A stretch of DNA of 64,000 bases from Odontocerum albicorne (Eukaryota > Arthropoda > Insecta > Trichoptera > Odontoceridae), in assembly GCA_949825065.1 (NCBI GenBank), contig OX463855.1, positions 35,578,281 to 35,642,280 of the forward strand, given 5' to 3'. The notes beneath the pieces are model-generated. The model saw only the letters and a program-made list of their open reading frames with translations. It made no database searches and was not told where the DNA came from. Of this stretch, positions 50,481 through 60,277 are shown piece by piece. Each line of letters opens with the position of its first letter. Position 1 is the first letter of the stretch. The position numbers were made by a program, and so were the translations under genes.

Positions 50481-51769
50481 TTTTAACTTATTGACCAAAT
50501 TTAATAATCCTTTTGTACCTTCATAGTATCATTGAGCTGAAAATAAGAGATATGTGGGATTTATATAATGACTTCTGTTCGAAAATTGCATTTGTGTACA
50601 TCGTGATCAATGCATGTTCTAATGCAAACATCAAACGTGATACAGTTATTTTTTATGCTTTTCGGGTTTAATTATTTTATGATATCTTCCTTTCGTCTGT
50701 GGCGTATCCTTTAGATATCGCTCCTGGGACGAGTACACTGGTCAGCCGAGCCTTGTCACGGCTCCGATCCAGAGCACTGGGCGTCCTGGCCCGGCCGCGA
50801 CAGCTGGTGTGCTGGCCGTGGTGACGTGGCTGGACATGGGATACTCGAGCCGCTCTCAGGGGGGTCCAACAGAACTTCTAATTATAAATTATACCCTGAT
50901 AGACTGATTGTACAAGTAGTCATGACATTGTGAGTTAAGGGTAAATCTATAGAGAATGTAAGGGAGATAAGGGGGAAAGAGGCTTTTTTAAGGGGTGTGC
51001 AATTGTCTATCCTCCGACCATGCAGTCTCTAGGAATGAATTAAATTCCCTTACAGAGCTACATTCGTAAGAAAATAGATTTATATGGTCCCTGTGACAGT
51101 TCACAAATTTGCCCCGATACAACCTTGTAACGACGTTAAGTAATTTTAATTATTTTATCAACTTTAATATAAGCCTCGATTCTAATAAATAACAAGTTAT
51201 TTAGGTAAATACTAATTACATAAAACTAACAATAATGACAAATTAATACATCTTGTTACAAATTAGCAAAAATGCGGCAGTTTGTTAAAATCAAATAATA
51301 TTTGGTGACGTTTGTCAAAAGTCACTACGTTAGTCTGCATTGGCTAGGGATGGTGTAAACGATAATTGGATTTTAGATTTTTTTATACATAAAATTAAAT
51401 GTTCGTAATTAGTATTAATTCTTAGTGGATCTTGGCATATTTAAAGATGGATACAAATCATACAACACATTAGAAAGGCAGTATAATGAAAATTTGGAAT
51501 TGAAACGTCAGTTTAGAGAAAAACTATTTTTCGATTTATAAAAAAACTATTCGATTTGTAAAAAAAACGATTTTACCCCATCCCTTTGAGACATGACATT
51601 TCAAATGTCACAAGAACCATCCTACATTTTCTCAAGTATAGTCATGCTTGGATGACAGAGCTATGAAATTCGGATATTAATTTGTCTACATCTTAATTAT
51701 GTGATGATTGCACTATTACATCGTAAAAATACTTTTTGATCTCCACGCCCATTTATTTTTTTAACACTT
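50481..51769. other. Unassigned, with a GC-rich island at 50700-50880
   Basis: The island (GGCGTCCTGGCCCGGCCGCG nearby) contrasts with AT-rich flanks. Neither strand gives a protein I recognise. The rest is AT-rich with no feature. Confidence 0.45.
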
Positions 51770-51875
51770 CATTGTAAAAGCAATCTGGCTAGCTTATTGC
51801 CTTCTGACCAACCAGACAAAATTAAAGACATGGAAGTTGTATGGTCGCAAAAAATATTCAAATGATTATTCATCT
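51770..51875 (-). pseudogene. Jockey-2 LINE 3' UTR fragment
   Basis: Matches 35195-35300 with a gap in the SINE-like tail. Confidence 0.6.
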
Positions 51876-51889
51876 TTAAGAGACTTATG

Positions 51890-52150
51890 AATAATATACT
51901 CCTGCATACTCGTAGTATGATATACTCCTACATATTCGTAGTATGATATACTCGTACATACTCGTAGTATGATATACTCCTACATATTCGTAGTATGATA
52001 TACTACTACATACTTGTAGTATGATATACTCCTACATATTCGTAGTATGATATACTCCTACATACTTGTAGTATGATATACTCCTACATATTCGTAGTAT
52101 GATATACTCCTACATACTTGTAGTATGATATACTCCTACATATTCGTAGT
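51890..52150 (+). repeat. Minisatellite, 26-bp unit (52-bp alternation), about 10 copies
   Basis: The unit contains GTATGATATACTCCTACATA followed by TTCGTA, TTGTA or CTCGTA variants that alternate, giving a 52-bp higher order. Contains the ACTCGTA motif seen elsewhere. Confidence 0.92.
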
Positions 52151-52154
52151 AATA

Positions 52155-52540
52155 AATTCTGGCTCTAAAATGAGTCAAATAAACGCTGTAAAAATGAGTG
52201 TACTGAGAAGAATACATGGGATGACAATGTTTGACAGTATACGTAATGAAGTGATTAGAGATGAAAGTGAACTTAATGCTGATGTGTCGAGTAAAATTAA
52301 GAAAGCAATCTGAGATTTTTGGGCACGTAGAATTAATGGATGAAGAAAGACTGATGAAAAAAATATACAGTGCAAATGCGAATGAAACACGAGGTAGAGA
52401 ATGACCAAGGAAGGCATGGATGGATCAAGTGTATGTTATTTTGAAAGAATGAAATGTAAAAAGTCAGAGAAATCGTCAAGGCTCTGAGAGAACAGCTTTC
52501 TGCTTACCCCAGTAAGGAAACGGCGTGATGGTATGTACTG
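52155..52540 (+). pseudogene. RTE-type LINE 3' end
   Basis: 52165-52313 encodes VKMSVLRRIHGMTMFDSIRN and EVIRDESELNADVSSKIKKA, then a decayed RPRKAWMDQV-like segment (about 52400). The 3' end GGAAACGGCGTGATGGTATG is the family terminus. Best preserved C-terminal copy of this family here. Confidence 0.7.
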
Positions 52541-52668
52541 TACCCGGCGGTAAGTAATACACATCGTTTGTAGAGCGTCGTCTCTGTCGCACTCAACTGT
52601 CGACTGTTAGCGCATCGTACGACAGAGATGACGCTCTACAAACGATGTGTATTATTTACCGCTGGGTA
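52541..52668. mobile_element. Foldback element, 128 bp, nearly perfect 50-bp arms
   Basis: Left arm starts TACCCGGCGGTAAGTAATAC, right arm ends with its near inverse; a loop of about 30 nt. Flanked by TACTGTA-like sequence on both sides. Relative of 32921-33110. Would transcribe into a long hairpin. Confidence 0.85.
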
Positions 52669-52775
52669 CTGTACGAGTATATATTATATGTATTAACTCC
52701 GAACCCATTTACGTGATAGCTTTGTTTTATTTTTATTAGATACAGCTTCCGTTAAAATTTTATCTCTAACGCAAC

Positions 52776-52963
52776 GACGACCTCCGTGGCCTGGTGGTAA
52801 GACACTTGTCTGCCGATCCAGAGGTTGCGGGTTCGATCCCCGCTGGAACCCAGATTTTTTTAAATAGGATTCCAGTCTGGTTAACACTTAGGGCCTTTAA
52901 ACACATCTTTTTGGTTGGTTAGAATGTTAGAAGACATTGGCACATGGCAATAAACTCAACAGG
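52776..52963 (+). mobile_element. SINE-1, full length
   Basis: Head CCTCCGTGGCCTGGTGGTAA, box B GGTTCGATCCC, body as in 8690. Small insertion in the tail (GGTTAGAATGTTAGAAGAC). Confidence 0.9.
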
Positions 52964-53345
52964 TTAAAAAAAATGAACTCTTAAATTTTACACAGGAAAA
53001 TAAGAAGATAATTATAAAGTTGTATCATTGAAAAATTCTCATGTTTTGTTTCTTAGTTCCTCTTTGAATATTTAATGCCTTCCCTGATTGCTAATCCCTG
53101 GATTAAAAGCTTACGTGTTTGCTGGAACCAAGCGCAACGACGGACCCAAATATACGGAGACCAACAGTGGTCTGTGGTGGTGGAAGGTGGCGTGCTGGCC
53201 GCGAGCAGGGGGGGCGCCATGTGGCGAATCGTTCAGTGCTGAGTGTTTTTACATGGACCCAACTCTTTGTTTTAACCATTAAATGAAACCATTATTCAAT
53301 TTTTATACTCGGTGACAAAATTATTTATGCTTCAATTCAATTTAG
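52964..53345. other. Unassigned, GC-rich patch at 53110-53240
   Basis: GGTGGTGGAAGGTGGCGTGC and neighbours stand out by GC content. A 64-residue frame (53088-53282) is not recognised. Confidence 0.4.
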
Positions 53346-53690
53346 TTCAAAGGACAATTTTATATAGTGCCGTTTAGAGAATATACTCCCCTTAAGGGCG
53401 CTCTAACTCTAGACTTGAACCCACGTTTATTAAACAAACTATGTCTGGCAGCTATAGCAGCGCCCGAGCGAATTATATATAGCACTTTCTTTGGGTACAC
53501 TACAACCGTGTGGAATCGTTGCCAAGCGGAAATCTCTTCCAACCTATCAGAAAAATGTTTATGAGGTCTTTATTTTTATACAAGGTGACAATTCAACTAA
53601 ATTTAATTCAAAAGACAATTTTATATAGCGCCGTTTAGAGAGCGAACTTGCATCTAGGACGTTCTAACTCTTCTTCTTCTAGATCTTGCG
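53346..53690 (+). repeat. Tandem pair of a dispersed repeat with SINE debris between
   Basis: GACAATTTTATATAGTGCCG at 53352 and GACAATTTTATATAGCGCCG at 53611 start two similar blocks. Between them, 53440-53480 (GCAGC..GCGCCCGAGCGAAT) matches part of the TTAA MITE at 3490, and 53517-53580 is a SINE-1 tail (minus). Confidence 0.6.
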
Positions 53691-54125
53691 ATCTGTATAA
53701 ACAGGGTTTCCGTTTTGGTCCTGTGCTGAACATGTCCAACTTTCTCTCCATCTCTTTGGTGGACGTCCCGGTGGTCGACGACCCTCTTTAATCTCGTGCA
53801 TTACAATCTTAGGTATTCTCGCGGGGTCCATCCTCTCAACGTGGTCCCTCCAGAATCGTCTTCTCTGCCTACTCCATCTCACGATGTCCTCAATGTTACA
53901 GCTTCTGTGGATTTCCTCATTAGGTATCCTATCTCTAAGGGTTCTACCTACGATAGGTCGCAGTGTTTTCATTTCTGTTGTTCTGAGGAGATGTTTCGTT
54001 CTTACAGAGTCTGCTCTTGCTTCGATTCCGTAAGTCATAACAGGTCTTATGCATGTTTTGTATATTCTGACTTTGCTTTCCACCAACATGTGTTTATTGC
54101 CCCAAACAGTGTTCCTCAGGCATCC
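53691..54125 (-). pseudogene. RTE-h LINE, RT C-terminus
   Basis: The minus strand is open from about 54125 to 53679: GCLRNTVWGNKHMLVESKVR, IYKTCIRPVMTYGIEARADS, TTEMKTLRPIVGRTLRDRIP, RWSRQRRRFWRDHVERM and EGRRPPGRPPKRWRESWTC. This is the C-terminal part of an insect RTE-type RT. Residues upstream of GCLR come from antisense Jockey-1. Truncated, otherwise little decayed. Confidence 0.88.
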
Positions 54126-56300
54126 GATCAAATAAATGCGTCTCCAAAAAAATTTGAGAATCCAGTGTTTAAAAAATGGCGATTTGACAAAGGAGATTTC
54201 CATTCCTTATATCTGAAGACAAGGGATATTAACTGGGATCCCTTATATTCAATTTTAGACGTGAACGAGGCGGTAGCATATTTGTATGAACATGTTTATT
54301 GCGTATTTGATGAGTGCTTTCCCGTAAAACCAAAAGAGCTACGTAAGTGGCAATACCCGAGGTGGTTCACAAGTGAAATTGTTGGGAATATTAGACTTAA
54401 AGATTCTCTTCACAAAAAATGGAAACACTCTTGTCGTCTGAGTGACTACGATGCGTTCAAAAGTGCTCGCGCTCAGCTCAAACATAACATTCGCACGGCC
54501 TATAAAGACTTCATAAGGAACTTAGAATGTCGAATGGTACGTGAACCAAAACTATTTTGGAATCATATTAAATCCATGCGTAACGATTCTCCAGTGCTTA
54601 ATGTTATGAATTGGGATGGGAATCAAATAACTGGGCCCGAAATATCTTCTGCATTCGCAAATTATTTTTCAACAGTTTATTGTAGGGACTCCGAGGCATT
54701 TGTTTTTGATGAACACCATACTTCCTCGGGATTTAAGCTAAGCATCACTACATTTGATATACTCAAACAAATAAAGTTGATGAAAAACACGAAAGCAGTC
54801 GGGCCGGACGGAGTACCTACATTTTTTCTTAAGGGCTGTAGTGAATTGCTTTCTGCACCTCTTGCTTACATATTTAATCTTGTCTTCCGAGTCCATACTT
54901 TTCCAAGTGAATGGAAAAAGACTCGAGTTATTCCCATATTTAAAAATGGTTCTAAGGACGATATAACCAACTACAGACCTATCGCCATACTTTCTTCAAT
55001 AGCTAAGCTCCTAGAAATGTTTATGGATCGCACACTAAGGTCGTTAGTGGACCCATACATAATTGATGAGCAGCATGGCTTCAGAAGAGGCAGATCTACT
55101 GAATCCAATCTGATGGTCTTCACCGACTATGTTTCAAGGGCTGTAGATAGTGGCAATCAGATTGATTGTTCGTATCATGACTTTGCAAAAGCTTTTGATC
55201 GCGTCAATCACAAAAAAATATTAGAAAAAATGAGTGAACTTGGGATCCCAGGTAACTTACTAAGGCTACTGTCAGATTATCTTACAGATAGAAAACAATT
55301 TGTTTCACATGGAATCTACAACTCCGATTACTTCACTGCCTACTCAGGTGTTCCGCAGGGGTCTAATCTTGGACCTACCTTATTTCTTATTTTTATTAAT
55401 GATATAGGTAGAGTTATAAAAAAATCCACGTTTCTTCTATTTGCTGATGACCTCAAAATCTTTCAAAAAATTCGTTCTTATACCGACTGCTTAGACCTAC
55501 AGGCAGATCTCAACAACGTTTGTGAGTGGAGCCACAATAATAAATTATATTTCAACGCATCAAAGTGCAAAATTATGTCGTATCATCGCTCACACGTCTT
55601 GAAATTCCATAGATATACACTAGAATCTATACCTATTCCCCGCACAGATAATATTAAAGATCTGGGTGTCTTGTTCCACAGCAATCTCGCGTTTGGTCCT
55701 CACATAGAAGTTATGTGCAACTCAGCTTATAAAACTCTAGGATTTGTTATGAGAATCTCTAAGTCGTTTGAAAACCAATTGGTGCTCAAAACGTTGTTTA
55801 ATTCATTGATCCGTAGCAAACTAGAAAGCAATGCTTGCATTTGGAGCCCGGTGGGGGCGCAAAACTCGCTCATGGTGGAGAAAGTACAAAAAAAATATCT
55901 ACGATATCTCTACATGAGTGAGTTTGGTGTCTATCCGTGGCTATATCCTACGCAGTTTCTGCTGGGCATGCTCGGGTATAACTCCTTGAGCGTAAGAAGA
56001 GATCTGCGTCTCTTGGTATACGTTGTCAAACTCGTTCGAGGAGTTGTGAGCTGTCCAGCATTACTACAAAGATTAGCGTTAAATGTTCCTAACAATTACA
56101 CTAGACTGCGCCGGCAGGAACTGTTCTCAATAACATACGCAAGAACGGGTCTTCCAGCCGCTATGCCTGTTGGAAGGGCCTTAACTCTTCTTAACGGGAC
56201 TGCTTCGGATATTGACATATTTCATATCACATTACCAAAAGCAAAAGTAAATTTTCTTCTTAGATTAAGCGCGTTAGAAAGCACTCATCAACATACTTAA
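54126..56300 (+). CDS. Jockey-superfamily reverse transcriptase, open but lacking N-terminus
   Basis: RT of a non-LTR retrotransposon. The frame opens at 53796 but the first ~110 residues are antisense RTE-h, so element sequence starts near 54126 (KFENPVFKKWRFDKGDFHSL). RT motifs in order: KNTKAVGPDGVPTFFLKG, ITNYRPIAILSSIAKLLE, DEQHGFRRGRST, SYHDFAKAFDRVNH (catalytic Asp in HDFAKAFD), YSGVPQGSNLGPTLFLIF, TFLLFADDLKIF (catalytic FADD), then LGVLFHSNLAFGPHIE and the C-terminal QKKYLRYLYM region, ending LESTHQHT. About 725 element residues without stop. Without endonuclease and 5' end it cannot be autonomous. Clade call (Jockey versus CR1-like) is by motif style only. Confidence 0.85.
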   Translation, partial: DQINASPKKFENPVFKKWRFDKGDFHSLYLKTRDINWDPLYSILDVNEAVAYLYEHVYCVFDECFPVKPKELRKWQYPRWFTSEIVGNIRLKDSLHKKWKHSCRLSDYDAFKSARAQLKHNIRTAYKDFIRNLECRMVREPKLFWNHIKSMRNDSPVLNVMNWDGNQITGPEISSAFANYFSTVYCRDSEAFVFDEHHTSSGFKLSITTFDILKQIKLMKNTKAVGPDGVPTFFLKGCSELLSAPLAYIFNLVFRVHTFPSEWKKTRVIPIFKNGSKDDITNYRPIAILSSIAKLLEMFMDRTLRSLVDPYIIDEQHGFRRGRSTESNLMVFTDYVSRAVDSGNQIDCSYHDFAKAFDRVNHKKILEKMSELGIPGNLLRLLSDYLTDRKQFVSHGIYNSDYFTAYSGVPQGSNLGPTLFLIFINDIGRVIKKSTFLLFADDLKIFQKIRSYTDCLDLQADLNNVCEWSHNNKLYFNASKCKIMSYHRSHVLKFHRYTLESIPIPRTDNIKDLGVLFHSNLAFGPHIEVMCNSAYKTLGFVMRISKSFENQLVLKTLFNSLIRSKLESNACIWSPVGAQNSLMVEKVQKKYLRYLYMSEFGVYPWLYPTQFLLGMLGYNSLSVRRDLRLLVYVVKLVRGVVSCPALLQRLALNVPNNYTRLRRQELFSITYARTGLPAAMPVGRALTLLNGTASDIDIFHITLPKAKVNFLLRLSALESTHQHT

Positions 56301-56476
56301 GTGACTGAATATATATGTAACATACGTTTGTGTGTAAATACTCGTTTGTATACATATGCATTATTTTTTATTTTATATAATTTAAAAAAATTTTTTTTTT
56401 TTTTCCCTGTAATTTTTCTTCTTTTTTAATGTCTTGTATTTTTCAATGTAATTGGGCTAAGCCTGTTTTGAAAAAA

Positions 56477-56507
<31 letters not shown>

Positions 56508-56513
56508 ATCCGG
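54126..56513 (+). mobile_element. Jockey-1 LINE, 5'-truncated, with (TAAA)n tail
   Basis: Starts in an RTE-h fragment and carries most of the RT frame, a 3' UTR with GGGCTAAGCCTGTTTTGAAA, and a tail AATAAATAAATAAATAAATA. Shorter copies are at 3924, 21911 and (diverged) 30010. The apurinic-type endonuclease is missing. Confidence 0.88.
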
Positions 56514-56519
56514 AGATAA

Positions 56520-57005
56520 CTGCTGCTTTATTGGTATGTTCTTTGATCCTATTATCTCCATTATTTGATCCGTCCATCCCATAGGACACCTTCCTCTTGC
56601 CCACCTACCCTCAACGGTCCCCGTAATTACCAACTTCTTCAGGCTTTCATTTTTTTTTCTAACAACATGCCCATAGTGCGTAAGAATTATTTTTCTGCAT
56701 GTTGTAGAAATCTTTAAATTTTTGGATGGTAACAACGTTGGTGCGTTTGCGGTCCATGGGATACATATCATTCATCACCACATCTACAAGGCATCTATCA
56801 TGTTTTTTTTCTTCCCTCTCTTCTCATTGTCCATGTTTCCACTACATATATAGTGCTATGGAGAATTTTAGAGACTTTCCTAGTCGGATTTTGGTTCTTC
56901 TGTGTATAGACTGGTTAGTCCATATATTTGTCAGATATTTCATAGCTGATTTTACCATTTCAATTCGTCTTCGGTTCTTGGCTTCACATCTTCCATTCCT
57001 AGAAA
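56520..57005 (-). pseudogene. RTE-like LINE fragment, RT C-terminus
   Basis: The minus strand reads RNRRRIEMVKSAMKYLTNIW and RTKIRLGKSLKFSIALYMVE, then after frame changes MIRIPWTANAPTLL, HYGHVVRKKNESLKKLVITG and EGRWARGRCPMGWTDQIMEI. This is an RTE-type C-terminal region, distinct from RTE-2, RTE-h and LINE-G. Confidence 0.7.
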
Positions 57006-57049
57006 TAAGAACACTTAAGTAGAATTAGGCCTTAATATAAATATCAAAA

Positions 57050-57715
57050 AGACAAAATGGATGGCATTTGGCAGGGCAGATTACTCCGCTATGACATTGC
57101 GGCTTGGGAGTGAACTGTTGGAGAGGGTGGAGCAATTCAAGTACCTGGGCAGTATGATTACTACATCTGTCGACCCAGATATGGAGGTGAAGTGCAGGAT
57201 TGAAGCAGCCCGTAGTTCATTCAACAGAATGAGATCAATATTCTGCAATGATAAATTGAATCTGAAACTAAGGTAACGAATGTTGAAGTGCTATGTTTGG
57301 TCTGTTCTGTTGTATGGCTCGGAAACATGGGCGCTGAAAGTTCATACTATGAATCGGCTGGAAGCGTTCGAGATGTGATTGCACAGGAGAATGCTTCGTA
57401 TACCTTGGACTGATATGATCACCAATTCGGAGGTCTTGAGGAGAGCTAATTGCCGTAGACAGCTGCTGAAAGATATTAAGGTCCGCAAGATATCCTATCT
57501 GGGTCACATTTTACGTGGAAAGAAGTACGAAATCCTCCAGTTGATACTGATGGGCAAGATCGAGGGGAAGTGTGGTCCTGGTAGAAGGCAAACATCTTGG
57601 CTGCGCAATATAAGAGACTGGGCGGAGATGAGGCGTGTGGAGGACCTGTTCCGGGTTGCGCAAGATAGAGAAGTCTTTGCCAGAGTGATTGCCAACGTCG
57701 GGAGGACCTGATAGA
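57050..57715 (+). pseudogene. LINE-G, RT C-terminal third, two stops
   Basis: 57061-57276 encodes VEQFKYLGSMITTSVDPDME and RMRSIFCNDKLNLKLR. After a stop: MLKCYVWSVLLYGSETWALK; then a stop at 57376 and MHRRMLRIPWTDMITNSEVL, KVRKISYLGHILRGKKYEI, GKIEGKCGPGRRQTSWLRNI, ending ANVGRT. Only single stops separate long readable blocks, so decay is modest. RT core missing. Confidence 0.85.
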
Positions 57716-57876
57716 GCACGACAAGAAGAAGTAGATACATTCGTTGACTTCTTTGTAATCCCTTAGCGAGTCACTTCTGTAATTCTCGAATCGGTCCACG
57801 ATAAGGTCTTTTGTTTATTTCCAGCATCTAAGATCAATGTAAAAATTGTCGAATTTTTTCACTCATATCTCATGTA

Positions 57877-58656
57877 CGAGGGTGGCCCCAGAAGTATCCG
57901 ACCTGACGTATAGATGGCGGTTGTTGCTTTAAAAAATTACTATGGTAGAAAGTACTAAACTTATAAAGCTTAAGTTTCAAGTTTTAAGACGCTACGTTGT
58001 TTGCGTCGATTCATAACCATGGATGAAACACGAGTCCATCACTTCACACCTGAGACGAAGGAACAGTCAAAACAATAGACTGAATCGGCTCCAAAAAAGG
58101 CGAAGACAGTTCCATCCGCAGGCAAGGTCATGGCGTCAGTTTTTTGGGATGCGCGTGGGATAATTTTCATTGATTATCTTCAAAAAAGAAAAACAATCAA
58201 CGGCGAGTATTATGCGAACTTATTGCAGCGTTTGAGTGATGAAATTAAGAAAAAACGACCGCATTTGGCGAAAAAGAAAGTGTCGTTTCATCAAGACAAT
58301 GCACCAGTTCACACATCCGTTATCGCGGTGGCCAAAATCAATGAATTAAAGTTCGAATTGCTTCCTCACGCACCCTATTCTCCAGATTTAGCCCCCTCGG
58401 ATTATTTTCTTTTTCCAAACTTGAAAAAATGGCTCGGTGGTAAAATATTTGCCAACAATGAAGATATGAAAACTGCGGTTGATGGCTATTTTGAGGCGCT
58501 CGACGGTTCTCACTATAAACAGGATATCGAAGCTATTGAACATCGCTGGGAAAAGTGTGTCGAGCTGAAAGGAGACTATGTTGAGAAATAAAAATATTTT
58601 TTCACAAATTTTTTTTGTTTTCTTTGTTAGGTCGAGTACTTTTGGGACTACCATCG
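57877..58656 (+). mobile_element. Mariner-type element, 780 bp, internally deleted
   Basis: Ends CGAGGGTGGCCCCAGAAG and, inverted, CGATGGTAGTCCCAAAAG, with TA at 57875-57876 and 58657-58658. Encodes only the catalytic part of a transposase. Confidence 0.88.
58021..58591 (+). pseudogene. Mariner transposase, catalytic part, with one stop
   Basis: Reads MDETRVHHFTPETKEQSKQ (first Asp in the MDETR block), then a stop where many mariners have Trp, then from 58130 MASVFWDARGIIFIDYLQ, SFHQDNAPVHTSV (second Asp) and, 34 residues on, APSDYFLFPNLKKWLGGK (third Asp). The C-terminus IEHRWEKCVELKGDYVEK is complete. The N-terminal DNA-binding half is deleted. Family differs from the 23865 mariner. Confidence 0.85.
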
Positions 58657-58658
58657 TA

Positions 58659-59209
58659 ATAAAGCTAAACTTCTGCATATAATAAAGTCTTGACAAAAAA
58701 ACATTACCTATACTGGCAAATACTAAAATTCAGTAAAATTACTTTAGAAAATTACAACTGAAAGTCGGGTCTAGGCCCAGGAGTTATTTTATTTACCAAT
58801 GGTCTGAGAACAAAAGATATTACAAATATTACTAACTGATAATGATCTTTGGGAATTACTTTTCCATCTCGAAGAGCCCGGCGTCTGGCAGTCTGCTAGC
58901 GTTGGATATGGGAAAGGCTGATTGCTTTATTCGGTTTGAAGGAAATAAACGTTACGCAGATGTTTTTCTTTTTCTTCCCCTTTATTTAGGTCTTAAATCA
59001 TTTTTTTCTCATCAGCTACGAATACAGAAAATTGCCTAAGGCGAAATTTTCAGATCGTAACAGTTGTTCAAATGTAAAACTTATAAATAATTCTTTGTAT
59101 AATATTAGATTAATAAGTGAGAAATTCTTGTTCTCAAATAAAGCGAAGAAAATCGAAAATATTTTTTACTTTGAATGTAAGTAAAACATTGAAAATAACC
59201 AAATAAATA
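58659..59209. other. No gene; unassigned
   Basis: No supported feature. A 65-residue frame (58842-59039) is unrecognised. Confidence 0.4.
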
Positions 59210-59665
59210 CTGTAGAAATGCGTGCACTGACAGAATACGGAATGAAGTTACCGCCTCTTCGTGCGTACCGCCCCAACCGTGGGGCTATGAAATACTTAGT
59301 CAGATAGGGTATGGCCCCGCGGTTGGGGCGCAGTGATTATTTTTCGAATATTCCCAGATTATGTCAGGATTTGGAGTACCAATGACATCTATTTATGATA
59401 CCACACAAATCATTTATCGGCTAGTTACATGTTTTACCAACTGAACAAACGATGTTTTAAAATTTTAAAAATATCTTACTACTCGAGAGGTTAAGGATGA
59501 GTGTGAACTCAAAGATTGTGTCTTGTGCAAGATGAAGAGGTTTGGGCACGTGGAACGAATGAACGAAGAAAAACTAGCATATACATTGGATATGTGAGTG
59601 GAATGCGTGGTAGATGAAACGAAGAAATATGGTTGGATCAAATGTATATTTAAAAAAAAAAATGT
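59210..59665 (+). pseudogene. RTE-type LINE fragment interrupted by a hairpin segment
   Basis: 59211-59250 (GTAGAAATGCGTGCACTGAC) and 59480-59660 (GAGGTTAAGGATGAGTGTGAA, GGGCACGTGGAACGAATGAA) match the order seen at 52190-52440. 59260-59470 between them is foreign and contains a GC-rich inverted repeat. Confidence 0.55.
59269..59330. repeat. GC-rich inverted repeat, about 20-bp arms
   Basis: CGCCCCAACCGTGGGGC and GGCCCCGCGGTTGGGGCG form a stem with few mismatches around a loop of about 21 nt. Confidence 0.75.
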
Positions 59666-59714
59666 AAAAAAATTATAAATCGTAGGAGCTGTATGAGATG
59701 TATATGGATGTACA

Positions 59715-59930
59715 AAATGTACTTGAAAGTGTACCTTAATAAATATATCCGTGCAAGGAATCACCCTCTGTTCTACATACCAACTTACAGGACGAATATC
59801 ATGGCTAAACACTCAGTCACGCGTGGTATAGAGATATTGAACCAACTGAATGACACGGTTGATATATTCTCGGTACCGTCTAGCAGTATGAGAAGAATCC
59901 TGGCTGATATTATTCCTAACGAATAAGCTA
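59715..59930 (+). pseudogene. Jockey-type RT C-terminal fragment
   Basis: ARNHPLFYIPTYRTNIMAKH and RGIEILNQLNDTVDIFSVPS resemble the final ~50 residues of Jockey-superfamily RTs. No DNA-level match to Jockey-1 or -2. Confidence 0.55.
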
Positions 59931-59964
59931 ACGCTAGAAGCAGATCCTCTTTGTGTAACAGGAA

Positions 59965-60220
59965 AAATCCGTGCAAAGTGGACAAAAAAAAAAGAGTCGA
60001 AAAATGTGTGCCGCGATAGGAAAGTCTGGAGCTTTCTTCTCTCTGCCTACCGCTAAAGGAGATGGTTCGACCTTGCCACATGTATTTCACCTCTTCCACA
60101 TCTATACACTTTCTCACACAGCTCCTACAATTTATATTTTAACTTTTTTTTTTAAATATCTCTACTTGATAGAACCATACTTTCTTTGGTGTTTTTCTTC
60201 ATCTTACTTCTTATTCTATT
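59965..60220. pseudogene. RTE-type LINE 3' pieces
   Basis: 59965-60075 (AGGAAAGTCTGGAGCTTTC, TGCCTACCGCTAAAGGAG) is the family 3' region in plus. 60085-60210 (CTACTTGATAGAACCATAC) looks like the minus-orientation end. Rearranged. Confidence 0.45.
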
Positions 60221-60243
60221 CGATAATGTTTTTTGATATCATC

Positions 60244-60277
60244 CTGAGGATGGGAGCTGCAACGCCTTCGAAACGTT
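60244..60277 (+). ncRNA. Hammerhead-like motif of a third PLE-like type
   Basis: CTGAGGA, 19-nt spacer, GAAA, CG, TT. The core fits CTGANGA..GAAA..UH with ACGT as a palindromic helix III. Helix II (GGGAGC/GCCTTC) pairs imperfectly. No endonuclease frame is visible upstream. Confidence 0.45.

Noticed and set aside
53796..54125. N-terminal ~110 residues of the 834-codon frame as part of the Jockey-1 protein
   Set aside because: This stretch is antisense to an RTE-h fragment whose minus frame gives clear RTE motifs; the Jockey-type sequence begins near 54126.
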